From contig JAQPZY010001675.1 in NCBI GenBank assembly GCA_029931535.1, forward strand, positions 3,066,001-3,130,000: DNA of 64,000 bases, read 5' to 3'. Source of the stretch: Margaritifera margaritifera. Its lineage: Eukaryota; Mollusca; Bivalvia; Unionida; Margaritiferidae. Both the position numbers and the translations under genes were made by a program. Position 1 is the first letter of the stretch. Every line of letters begins with the position of its first letter. Positions 54,995-64,000 of the stretch are shown here, one piece after another. The notes beneath the pieces are model-generated. The model was not told the DNA's origin. It made no database searches and saw nothing but the letters and a program-made list of their open reading frames with translations.

Positions 54995-56372
54995 CAAAAT
55001 GTGTGATATTGACCTATATTAGAATTAGTGAACTGTTCCAATGTAATTGGGCTGTGTCTATATTAGAATTAGTGAACTGTTCCAATTTAATTGAGTTGTG
55101 TTTATATTAGAATTAGTGAACTGTTCCAGTGTAATTGGGCTGTGTCTATATTAGAATTAGTGAACTGTTTCAATGTAATTGAGCTGTCTCTATTAGAATT
55201 AGTGAACTGTTCCAATGTAATTGGACTGTGTCTATATTAGAATTAGTGAACTGTTCCAATGTAATTGGGCTGTGTCTACTGGATATATTAGAATTAGTGA
55301 ACTGTTCCAATTTAATTGAGCTGTGTCTATATTAGAATTAGTGAATGGTTCCAATGTAATTGGGCTGTGTCTATATTAGAATTAGTGAACTGTTCCAATG
55401 TAATTAGGCTGTGTCTATATTAGAATTAGTGAATGGTTCCAGTGTAATTGGGCTGTGTCTATATTAGAATTAGTGAACTGTTCCAATGTAATTGTGCTGT
55501 GTCTATATTAGAATTAGTGAACGGTTCCAATGTAATTGGGCTGTGTCTATATTAGAATTAGTGAACTGTTCCAGTGTAATTGGGCTGTGTCTATATTAGA
55601 ATTAGTGAACGGTTCCAATGTAATTGGGCTGTGTCTATATTAGAATTAGTGAACTGTTCCAGTGTAATTGGGCTGTGTCTATATTAGAATTAGTGAACTG
55701 TTCCAATGTAATTGAGCTGTCTCTATTAGAATTAGTGAACTGTTCCAATGTAATTGGACTGTGTCTGTATTAGAATTAGTGAACTGTTCTAATGTAATTG
55801 GGCTGTGTATTACCGGATATATTAGAATTAGTGAACTGTTCCAATTTAATTGAGCTGTGTCTATATTAGAATTAGTGAATGGTTCCAATGTAATTGGGCT
55901 GTGTCTATATTAGAATTAGTGAACTGTTCCAATGTAATTGGGCTGTGTCTATATTAGAATTAGTGAATGGTTCCAGTGTAATTGGGCTGTATCTATATTA
56001 GAATTAGTGAACTGTTCCAATGTAATTGTGCTGTGTCTATATTAGAATTAGTGAATGGTTCCAATGTAATTGGGCTGTGTCTATATTAGAATTAGTGAAC
56101 GGTTCCAATGTAATTGGGCTGTGTCTATATTAGAATTAGTGAACTGTTCCAATGTAATTGAGCTGTGTCTATATTAGAATTAGTGAACGGTTCCAATGTA
56201 ATTGGGCTGTGTCTATATTAGAATTAGTGAACTGTTCCAATTTATTTGAGCTGTGTCTATATTAGAATTAGTGAACTGTTCCAATTTAATTGAGCTGTGT
56301 CTATATTAGAATTAGTGAACTGTTCCAATTTAATTGAGCTGTGTCTATATTTGAATTAGTGAACTGTTTCAG
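54995..56372. repeat. 44-bp minisatellite, about 31 copies
   Basis: The unit is 'tgtctatattagaattagtg' + 'aactgttccaatgtaattgggctg'. Variant types alternate (gaactgttcc/gaacggttcc/gaatggttcc; gggctg/gagctg). A multi-unit segment with 'tctctattag' and an inserted 'actggatat/accggatat' recurs at 55180-55310 and 55710-55840, showing a large internal duplication. Confidence 0.97.
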
Positions 56373-56394
56373 GGACTTTTATATATATATATAT

Positions 56395-56602
56395 GGCTTA
56401 GGTCTGCCATAAAATATGGCCACCATTACTAAAAAAATAGAAAAACCTTTAAATGACTTCTCAAAAAACCTCTAAACAGAATTTGACCAAATTTGACTGA
56501 AAGCATCCTGGTGTGAAGGGCTTTCAGATTTATATAAATGGTACCAATCCACCATCAAATAAAGTTACCATTATTAACAATAAAAATTTTAAAACTGCTT
56601 AA

Positions 56603-56606
<4 letters not shown>
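56395..56606. repeat. Array D, left part (~150-bp units)
   Basis: Units with 'atatggccaccattactaaa', 'aaaacctttaaatgacttct', 'cagaatttgaccaaatttga' and 'gaaagcatcctggtgtgaag'. Interrupted by a minus-strand LINE. Confidence 0.8.
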
Positions 56607-56637
<31 letters not shown>

Positions 56638-57115
56638 CTCTATTTAGAGAAGGTAACTCAGTTACAGGAACTAATCTACCTTGAGGCCATCTGTTATGTA
56701 CAACATATACAGCACAATGTGACAACAATTTGGCTTAACAGTAAAGAATTGAGTCATTCTGAAAATCAAACAAAGTTTCAAGCCTGTAACACACAAGCAT
56801 CAGTGAGCGCATACAAATAAATAAAATATCATACCGTATTGAAAAATTCATCTGTGAAAAAGATGTATAAGCAGAGAAAAGCAGGAGGTATTATATTACT
56901 TAGACCTGTTCAAGTGTCTTTAAGATTTCATCTATTTAAGACATTGATTATGAAAAGAAGAAATGCTAGGAGCCTGCCTGATGTCACTGGGAATAATGTT
57001 CCATACCAGTGGACCAGCATATTGAAAGCTCTTTTTAAACAATTCCTTCTTTGGCTTTGGTATAATGTAATTTTTACTTTTAACAGACCTAAAATTTGGA
57101 GTACTGTCAGCATCT
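56607..57115 (-). mobile_element. LINE 3' end inserted in array D
   Basis: The (AAT)n run at 56607-56635 is the minus-strand tail. On that strand 57060-56935 translates to 'PKPKKELFKKSFQYAGPLVW' and 'IPSDIRQAPSISSF', the C-terminal LINE signature close to that at 690-780. The 5' end lies near 57100-57115, where array D resumes. Confidence 0.85.
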
Positions 57116-57765
57116 CTTTGATTGGGCCAGATTTGACAGAAAACATCCTCACACAGTGGTCTTTCAAGTTTGTACGATTGATATCAAAAATGGCCACCAT
57201 GACTAAAAATAGAGAAACCTTTAAATGACTTCTCAAAAACTGCTAAACAGAATTTGACCAAATTTGACAGAAAAGATTCTGGCATAAAGGGCTTTCCGAT
57301 TTATGCAACCAATATCAATCTGTCATAAAATAGTTACTAAAAATAGAAAAACCATAAATTGGCTTCTTCTCAAAAATGATTAACAGAATTTAAATAAAAT
57401 TTGATAGAAAGTATCCAGGCAAAAAAGGCTTTCAAGTTTATATAAATGATGCCTATTTGCCATCAAATGTGACCACCATTGCTAAAAACAGAAAAGCCTA
57501 TAAATGAGCTCTCCCTTCAAACAAATGTTCAACTGAATTGGACCAAATTTGACTGAAAGCATCCAGGTGAAAGGGGCTTTCAGTTTTGTACAAATGTTGC
57601 TGATCCACCATAAACTATTGCTCCCATTACTAAAAATAGAAAAGTAAAAGACCACTTCTCAAAAACCTCTCAGCAGAATTTGACCAACACTGGCAGAAAG
57701 CATCCTGATATTAAGGCATTTCAGTATTGGACAAATGATGCTAATGTACCATCAAGTATAGATTT
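57116..57765. repeat. Array D, right part
   Basis: Four further diverged units ('gaccaaatttgacagaaaag', 'ctttcagttttgtacaaatg', 'accaccattgctaaaaacag') continue the array. Confidence 0.85.
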
Positions 57766-57774
57766 TTTGTTTTG

Positions 57775-57957
57775 TTTTGTTTTAATGACACTTTTGAGAC
57801 ATTATTGACTATATCATGCTGAGGAAATGGGAGTTGTCAGTGCCCTTCCCAAGGATACACTGAGGCAGCTGACTTGGGCTGGCCTGGACAAGTATTGAAC
57901 CCATGACTCTTGGATTATAAGTCTGATGCTCTACCAACTGAGCTACCACACCTACCC
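57775..57957 (-). mobile_element. SINE family A copy
   Basis: The minus strand has 'tgtggtagctcagttggtag', the loop 'cagacttataatcc', B-box-like 'gggttcaatac', 'gtcagctgcctcagtgtatc' and the end 'ataatgtctcaaaagtgtca'. It is the third copy of the family. Confidence 0.85.
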
Positions 57958-58419
57958 AAATATGGATGAAGATACAAACTGTAGAGATACCTTGAAACAA
58001 TCATTTTCATAACTTATGAAATCAACAGCATATGAAAAATATTTCTTGAGAAACATCCTTTTGACCCATATTTCTTGGCCAACTACTCTAACATTTGGCT
58101 ATTAGGTAAGTGTCAGCCAGATCAGTGATCTCAGGCCCATGTGGGGCTCTTCTTTCCAAATTAAGATCTCAGACATTACCAGTTTTACATCTTTTTGAAA
58201 ATCAACTAAAAAAAGTGGTACTCAACAATGGGTGTGTCATTTCAAGCACTTTCATGTACAAGGTCAGTGTCCAGGTTATTTTTCAGTGTCCTGCAATGGA
58301 AGATAATCAGCAATATCTCAAATATTTTTTTGTTGACTAATTGGATCAGCAATGAATTTAGTGGTATAAAGCAGTCTAGTAAGTGAACATGCATACAGTG
58401 CTAGGATTATTGCTGAACT
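57958..58419. other. Unassigned sequence
   Basis: The ORF at 58110-58340 shows no motif; there is no clear splice context. Confidence 0.5.
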
Positions 58420-58421
58420 TA

Positions 58422-58638
58422 CCGTATATACTCGAGTATAATCCAAGTTCAAATGCAAACAACATAGACCCTGATCTGCTGTCACATAATGCGCCAGCAG
58501 ATCAGGGTCTATGTTGTTTGTTTTACTGATTAGTCCTTACAAACTGCATAGACCCAGATCTGCTGGCGCATTATGCGATGTCAGATTTGGGTCTATACAG
58601 TTTGCAGTTGGTATCCGATTATATGCGAGTATACATGG
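58422..58638 (+). mobile_element. 217-bp double-hairpin MITE, copy 5
   Basis: TA-flanked, TIR 'CCGTATATACTCGAGTATAA', same orientation as copies 1 and 3, with both hairpins intact apart from single substitutions. Confidence 0.92.
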
Positions 58639-58734
58639 TAGCAGTAACAAAGACATTAGTGGCATATGAATGGTTTCTCCATCCATGTGTTACTGTCATA
58701 TAATTGGCATAATTTTCAAGCTGAGCTCCAGGAA

Positions 58735-58912
58735 TCACAGTGGCTTAGTGGTTGGCATGCTGGACTTGTGATCAGAGGACTGCTGGTTTAAATTCTACAA
58801 TCGGATCAGTCCAGGTCATCTACTACTGTGGTGTGTCCTTTGCAAGGCACTTAATTCCAGTGCCTCTTTACTAATTAACCTACTTGTGTTGCTGTCCTTT
58901 TAGACACATTGT
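58735..58912 (+). mobile_element. SINE family B copy
   Basis: A head with 'cagtggcttagtggttggca', 'ctggacttgtgatcagagga' and B-box-like 'ggtttaaattc', then 'ggtgtgtcctttgcaaggca', 'attccagtgcctctttacta' and 'cctacttgtgttgctgtcc'. Confidence 0.85.
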
Positions 58913-59049
58913 TATGCCCACTGAGTGCCAAAAACATCTTCATAATGGCAAGTTTCCAGTTTGAGTTTGGTGGACATTTTTGTGCCTGTTGACTTCTTTG
59001 TGCCTGTTGACTGCCCATAATAAATTTCAGAGTTTTTAGCTGTATTGGT

Positions 59050-59770
59050 CAAAGAAAATCTTGTTATCACTACACCTCCTAAATGGAAAGTCATATTGAC
59101 ATGGAGTTTCACAGCAAGACTTCTTATGATGTCTAGTTTGGCTGAAATGAAAATGGTTCTGCTTCAACATTCTGTGTGGCTACATGTAGTGGCCATCTGG
59201 ATAATCTTGTTATTGCTACTCCTACTGAATAAATGGTCATATTAACATGGGATTTTCACTAAAAGACTTTTTATGATGTCTAGTTGGTTCTAAATGAAAA
59301 TGGTGCCAATCTGACTTCCAATATGGCCACCATGGCAGTCATCTTGAAAATCTTTTTATCACTACTCCTCATGATCATAAAGGCATATCAACATGGGGTT
59401 TTCACCAGAATACTTCTTATGATGTCTAGTCAGTGAAAATGGTGCTAAAATAACAACTAATAAGGCCACCATATTTGCCTTCTTGAAAATGTTATTGTCA
59501 CTACTACACATAAATGGAAAGTCATATAAACATGGGGTTTTCACCAGAAGAGTTCTTCTGATGTGTAATTGTTGCCAAATTGAAATAGTGCTAATCTGAC
59601 ATCCAGTATAGCCAATATGAAAACCATCATGAAAATCTTGTTATCTCAAGAATATTAGAGACGATTTCAACACTCAGCAGTAAAAAAGAAGAAACAGTCA
59701 TTTCTTGGATTCCTGGAAAATAATGTTCACAATTGGAGTGTCTGAGTCACATCAAGAGACTCTTCTTCAT
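59050..59770 (+). repeat. Array E copy 4
   Basis: Four ~155-bp units ('gacttcttatgatgtctagt', 'atatggccaccatggcagtc', 'catggggttttcaccag') are followed by 'aatattagagacgatttcaa' and a diverged hairpin 'gagtcacatcaagagactc' (59744-59762) whose stem is preserved although the sequence changed. Confidence 0.87.
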
Positions 59771-60085
59771 AATTATTTTTTCATGTGTACAAGTACTTAT
59801 TGGTAGAAATAATATTTTTCTCTTAATTAAGTACTAACAGTTTGCACATTTTTAAAGAGACAAAAGTTCTCTGTACAGAACAATTAGAGGACAAAATATT
59901 ATTTTGATTCATGATTGTCATGGATTGATCGTGTATGAAAAATTATAGTGTAGGAAAGATTACAGACCATATTGTTCTAATTTTGTTTCACTGTGATATT
60001 TTGTAATCTTTTTTTAAGTTTCAGTGACTAAATGAGGACTAATTGGGTGATACACATTTAATTCAAGGTTTTTTTTTCTTTGTAG
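59771..60085. other. Intron-like AT-rich sequence upstream of the 60086 exon
   Basis: A pyrimidine tract 'tttttttttctttgtag' ends it; nothing else was recognised. Confidence 0.5.
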
Positions 60086-60151
60086 AGTCTTAATTATGAC
60101 ACAGTGGAAAATGTATTGTATTGGAGAGAATACGATGAGAACAGTTCTAAG
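60086..60151 (+). CDS. Internal exon (22 codons) of an unknown gene
   Basis: A strong polypyrimidine tract and 'ctttgtag' acceptor, then 66 nt in phase 0 reading SLNYDTVENVLYWREYDENS plus SK, then a 'aag|gtaagt' donor. It is acidic, with two aromatic pairs, unlike the repeats around it. It follows the 49493-49567 exon in phase, giving '...VSKWE|SLNYD...' at the join. Both exons are short and symmetrical. The protein is unrecognised; the remaining exons would lie beyond 64 kb or were not detected. Confidence 0.65.
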
Positions 60152-60424
60152 GTAAGTGCAAGTGTTGCATTTACCCATGTACTTTATTCGACATATTGAG
60201 TGCCCCTGCCCTTATATTTTATAAAGTTTTTCCTCCATCCATTTTTTCCTGTAGGTTAATTATGCCTATATATATATATATATATAGTAAAGGAAGCAGG
60301 TACATTGCTTGTATATTGCAGCTGAAGCTGGTCTCCATGGATCTAACAAACCTATGCCAAATATAGAATGTACCTGTTACTACCATTGACAGATGGCAGT
60401 AGTGCAGTAGATGACTTTCAATAT

Positions 60425-60787
60425 GTATATGCTGAATACATTGTTCCCACCATGTATTTGTTTTTGGATGTGTATACCGGATACATTGTTTCCACCATGT
60501 ACTTGCTATTGGATGTTTATGTATTGTGGATACATTTGTTCCCACCATGTACTTGCTATTGGATGTCTATGTATTGGGGATACATTTGTTCTGTGACTAT
60601 GTAATTGCTGTTGGATGTGTATAGTGGGGTACATTGCTCCATTCATGTACTTGCTATTGGATGTGTATAGTGGGGTACATTGTTCCCAACATGTACTTGC
60701 TATCAGTTGTGTATAGTGGGGTACATTGTTCCCACCATGTACTTGCTATCAGTTGTGTATAGTGGGGTACATTGTTCCCACCAGGTG
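60425..60787. repeat. ~46-60-bp minisatellite
   Basis: About eight units of 'caccatgtacttgctattgg' + 'atgtgtatagtggggtacat' + 'tgttccc'. The first units carry an insertion 'tatgtattgtggatac', and the last three are homogeneous. Confidence 0.92.
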
Positions 60788-60789
60788 TG

Positions 60790-61040
60790 CATGAGTTTTC
60801 ATCTTCAGTTTGATGTTCTATGAACACATGTCATAGCATTGTTTGAAAAGTTTTCAAGTGACTATTATTTTGGCCCATTATCAACTCTTTGATGAAAATT
60901 GCTTGTTTAAGGATTAAATGTCTATGGATAACTAAGAAGATTGTCATCTCAGATAAATATATAAGGAATATTTAATGATGATATGGTATGTACCGTTTAA
61001 CTGCAACTGCCTGTTTGCTTTTGGGGCTGATCATTTAATG
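60790..61040. other. Unassigned AT-rich sequence
   Basis: Nothing recognised. Confidence 0.5.
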
Positions 61041-61045
61041 GGGTG

Positions 61046-61241
61046 TGGAAGGGGGGCTGGGATTTTCTTTTATACAGGATTTTTGTTTTTCTTTTACCTC
61101 AAGACAATTTATTTATTTCAAGTAATATATTGGATATAGCAGGTTCTTTTTTTCTGTAAATCAGAGCAAGAATATTTTTTATTAAGTGTTTTGAGGACCA
61201 GATATTAAATAAAAAGAAAAAATCCCAGCCTTCCCCCCCCC
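61046..61241. repeat. Inverted repeat (foldback), ~30-bp outer arms
   Basis: The outer arms 'ggaaggggggctgggatttt' and 'aaaatcccagccttcccc' are complementary. A weaker inner pair 'cctcaagacaattt / aagtgttttgagg' lies between them. The C-run at 61232-61243 is a length-variable extension. Confidence 0.75.
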
Positions 61242-61319
61242 CCAACATGTTTGGTCACATACTCCATGACCACAGTTCACAATATATATTTCTGCAGACT
61301 TTTCCATACTAACGTGAAA

Positions 61320-61622
61320 TTTTAGGCCATTTTAGGGGTATTCTGCCTCAGCCTATTGTACCACCATATTACCTTTGGCTTTCCAAACTTTTCTTTGGAG
61401 AGACAATGGATGGCTCACCCTTCACCAGCCCAGGCTCTGCAGGGGTTTGTTCTTGTTGCTACATTATACTATGCTGTTGCCAGTCACTTCATTATACAGG
61501 GAACACATTTTTTTTTAGATGAATATATGTTAGATGTGAATTCTGCTGTTATAAGCTCAATGCTTACCATTGTCCAACAATTAATAGAATTAGGATCCAG
61601 AAATAAACTTCATCGTGCTTAA
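61320..61622 (+). CDS. Unexplained ORF, possible exon, weak
   Basis: From a possible acceptor 'ccattttag' near 61336, a frame stays open to the TAA at 61620-61622. It includes a hydrophobic segment 'GFVLVATLYYAVASHFIIQG' of membrane-spanning length and then 'FFLDEYMLDVNSAVISSMLT'. There is no in-frame ATG near the acceptor, and an in-frame stop lies at about 61323. It is downstream of the 60086 exon on the same strand and could be a last exon, an unrelated relic, or chance. Confidence 0.25.
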
Positions 61623-61624
61623 TT

Positions 61625-62335
61625 TTTTTAATGAACATTTCAATCTCATTTGTGAAGTGGTTGAAATGTTTTTCCTTATTTTTAGTTTACGTTCTGGTTT
61701 TTCAGCATGGACATAGCCATATTTGCTATGGTAAATGAGTACATTTTTGTTGTCATTTTGCTCTCCACAATGGCTCAGCTGTAAATCCCTGGTGCATTAG
61801 CTCTTCATGTAGTTGTTTCTTGTTACTGTTATCTATCCCCAATTTTTGCATATCAAGTATTATTTCAGTGTATTCAAGGTTTTGTGTTGTAAACATTTTG
61901 CACACGTTCTGACAGGCAACTAATATTGTTTTCTTAAAATGAAATATGTATAGAGGGTACGCGGGACACCTTTACAGTATTATCTCCACTGAACATCAAG
62001 AAAACTGGGTTGGGGGGATGGGGGGAAACAGGGCTGTTTAATGGCTGAATACTCATTTTGTAATTACATTGGGAATAATTGTCAATAAAGAGCATTTTTT
62101 AATGAAGTTGTTCACATTTTTGTATAAATTACCTTTATTTTCAAGATACCCAACCTCTCAAAGGTCATTAACAAAATTACTCCAACTGGTTTCAACAACC
62201 ATCCCATGTATGCAAGAACATTGTGTATTATGTCACTGCTTTTTGTTGTTGTTGATTTACAATAAAACAAGATTCCTTTTTTTTTAAAAATAGGGACATC
62301 TATTTCATGAAACAACCGACAACATTGAAACTAGA
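61625..62335. other. Unassigned; probably 3' flank/UTR of the minus-strand exon in part
   Basis: No repeats recognised; a G-run 'ggttggggggatggggggaa' lies at 62011-62029. Confidence 0.4.
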
Positions 62336-62352
62336 TTTTTATTTATTGTTCT
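62336..62352 (-). terminator. Polyadenylation signal AATAAA
   Basis: The minus strand reads 'aacaataaataaaaatc' about 30 nt after the stop of the 62380-62571 exon. Two overlapping AATAAA/ATAAAT words make it a plausible 3'-end signal. The distance is short but acceptable. Confidence 0.4.
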
Positions 62353-62379
62353 ATTAATAAAATATGGATGCCTTGATTT

Positions 62380-62571
62380 CATTGCAAGTAATAGTGAAAC
62401 TTGTTCTCATCCTTGAGGAAGTCTTTGAGAGGTAATTTAGAAATTTTAAGTTCACTAAAAACTCGGGAACTCGCTTCTCCATAATGAACTGTATCTGTGA
62501 AACAAAGCTTTTTATTCACCAAGTACTCATTTCGCATGATTGCCTTGCTATCTTTGACCACATTTGTGACT
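62380..62571 (-). CDS. Candidate terminal exon of an unknown minus-strand gene
   Basis: The minus strand has a 'gacctactcag' acceptor near 62572, then an open frame of about 63 codons: 'TNVVKDSKAIMRNEYLVNKK', 'LCFTDTVHYGEASSRVFSEL', ending 'DFLKDENKFHYYLQ' and TGA (62379-62381). Balanced amino-acid composition, lack of repeats and a downstream AATAAA at 62336-62352 support a real last exon. There is no in-frame ATG at its start, so it is not a single-exon gene. The product is not recognised, and exons further upstream (beyond 62.6 kb) could not be placed with confidence. Confidence 0.45.
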
Positions 62572-62574
62572 GAG

Positions 62575-63180
62575 TAGGTCAGTTTAAGGTAGTTTAATTA
62601 TATTACTTACATAATAATATTTATAGCAGTGTTTGATTGATCAATTGAAATGAGTTGACCTGACACACAACTGTGACTGATAGCTCTTATGCATGTAGGA
62701 TTTGCATGCCTTTTAACTTTTCTTTTATTCCAACCCCTTTATTTGATTTGATACAAAAGATGTAATTAACATGGTAATACAAAGCAGGTCTGCTTTTTAT
62801 TGAATGTAACAACACGACAAATACTTCCACAAGTCAGCGATCAAAACATGGTTGGCACTTAATTAGGTTCTCACTGAAAAAGCATCGTGGATTTAGCTGT
62901 GACGGTTGAATGACATTTTTTCACATTTGAATACAAGAGGGCATATCACATTTATGATGATTACACTGAAACCGAATTAAAAGATAGAACTAAAACACAA
63001 ATTCCACAAGTCAGAAAACCAACTTAGATTCTAGGTATAATTAGACTGGTTCTTCATGAAACTTTTCTGATGATTACATATAATACTGTCATTATTTCAA
63101 TTAGGGGGTGGGGGTGAACATAAGAACAATGTTTTATGTTGTGTATTTATCACAAAATTGAATTTTTAAGCACTTTGGGT
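62575..63180. other. Unassigned AT-rich sequence
   Basis: 'cacaagtcag' occurs at 62829 and 63005 within similar contexts ('cttccacaagtcagcgatca', 'attccacaagtcagaaaacc'), suggesting a ~175-bp diverged direct repeat. Nothing else is seen. Confidence 0.45.
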
Positions 63181-63420
63181 GCTTATTAGGTCAGATATGG
63201 TATAATATGTGCCAGAATGCAAAGAGCAGAGACCCAGATCCGTTACTTAATGTGCTTGCAGTATACCTTATATACTCACATACAAGTCACTCCAGTGGAT
63301 AAGCTGCAAGCTGTATCCCCCAAAATAAGTTTGGAGATTTGGGTCTCATTCATGACTAGTATAGAAGTCATGTGCGGCTTTATGGCAGACACTGATATGT
63401 GGCTGTACAACAGAAATAGC
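63181..63420. repeat. Possible relic related to the 'ccgtatatac' MITE family
   Basis: 'taccttatatactcacatac' at 63263 resembles the MITE terminus, and 'gagacccagatc' at 63227 resembles the hairpin arm. The order differs from the MITE and the far end is not found. Confidence 0.3.
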
Positions 63421-63950
63421 AGAAAAACATTTTGGAGATATAACAAATATATTTTTATATGTATCAAATCATTATTCAGAGATTCTCTTTAGGGTCCTCA
63501 GCAGTTGAAAAAAGGCTTAAATTCCAATGAAAAATACATGGAAACTCTACAATAACACAATGGTTGGGGTCCATGGAGTTCTGTTGTGTTATGTAATGTA
63601 TTGTGCAACATCAAGACAAGTCTGTTAAATGAAGAAAATGTTGCATGTTTATCCTCTAGGCTGTTCAAGACAGGTTTGGGTATGTGTGTGTGTGTATAAA
63701 GATACGGATTTAATTAATATTGCTACCGACATAAATTCATGCATACTAAACAAGAAATAGTGAAAACAATGATTATGTATTTAATATTTAATTTTGTGCA
63801 CAGAACCATGCATTGGTACATACATGTATAAGAAAATGGGCAATTGAATAACATGAATAGTTTTAGTACATGTTCTCACCAACCAATCTCATAGTATCCA
63901 TAACAGTGAATCCATAATAATTCCATTGAAAATGTGTACAAAGAAGCATA
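63421..63950. other. Unassigned AT-rich sequence
   Basis: A short (TG)n lies near 63682-63694. No gene was recognised. Confidence 0.5.
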
Positions 63951-63952
63951 CT

Positions 63953-64000
63953 TTTTAGCTCACCTGGCCATAAGGGCAAATAAGCTTATGATATAGCCCT
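63953..64000 (+). repeat. Start of a mollusc-type dispersed repeat, cut by the window edge
   Basis: 'tttttagctcacctggccat' and 'agggcaaataagctta' form the small foldback that opens a dispersed repeat I know from many bivalve and gastropod sequences. Only the first ~50 bp are inside the window. Confidence 0.6.

Noticed and set aside
60219..60604. ORFs on both strands with repeated 'YLLLDVY' or 'STMYLL' type segments
   Set aside because: Translation of the 46-60-bp minisatellite.

Overview
This is eukaryotic nuclear DNA, AT-rich and almost entirely non-coding. It is built from nested transposable elements, tRNA-derived SINEs and minisatellites. The repeats suggest a lophotrochozoan, most likely a mollusc: a tract starting with a 'tttagctcacctggcc' motif at the right edge, a ~140-bp 'ctgtctgt...' repeat of a type I associate with molluscs, CR1/L2-like LINEs with ATT tails, and DIRS-like YR retrotransposons. 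That assignment is inference, since nothing could be searched. No bacterial or organellar genes are present.

Host genes are sparse. A + strand gene is suggested by three small exons: 23404-23499 (ATG to a phase-0 donor), 49493-49567 (75 nt) and 60086-60151 (66 nt). All share one phase and are separated by introns of about 26 kb and 10.5 kb filled with repeats. A - strand terminal exon with a downstream AATAAA lies at 62380-62571. I recognise neither product.

Layout. 1-3.6 kb: 27-bp minisatellite, LINE 3' end, broken mariner. 4.9-9.6 kb: SINE split by a 217-bp double-hairpin MITE, a second MITE, 64-bp array. 9.6-11.3 kb: inverted-motif array and ~140-bp array with a nested SINE. 14-15.8 kb: DIRS copy 1, internally deleted. 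16-22.6 kb: SINEs, two LINE 3' ends, TA and AG microsatellites, and the first 'array E'. 23.4 kb: exon. 24.4-25.5 kb: 40-bp array and a near-perfect palindrome. 26.8-33.5 kb: DIRS copy 2, the most complete, with gag-like region, RT, RNase H, tyrosine recombinase and inverted termini. 34.1-37.2 kb: a DIRS relic, then a degenerate - strand locus that may be a virus-like DNA polymerase gene with a cysteine-rich ORF upstream. 37.4-43.7 kb: array E, 37-bp array, LINE ends with a compound ATT/GTT microsatellite, and an 89-bp array split by a LINE. 43.9-45.7 kb: a SINE split by an 855-bp TIR element carrying a DIRS RNase H fragment, then array E. 46.6-49 kb: ~140-bp array and two MITEs. 50.2-54.2 kb: DIRS copy 3. 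55-57.8 kb: 44-bp array, and another array split by a LINE. 58-64 kb: SINE, MITE, array E, exon, 46-bp array, - strand exon, edge repeat.

None of the transposon genes is intact, so the window reads as an archive of insertions. Several insertions can be ordered in time because one interrupts another: MITE into SINE, SINE into DIRS, TIR element into SINE, LINE into satellite (twice). The nearest thing to an undescribed system is the 34.4-37.2 kb - strand locus. The double-hairpin MITE, the array E elements with a conserved terminal hairpin, and the palindrome-rich DIRS leaders are the next most interesting.
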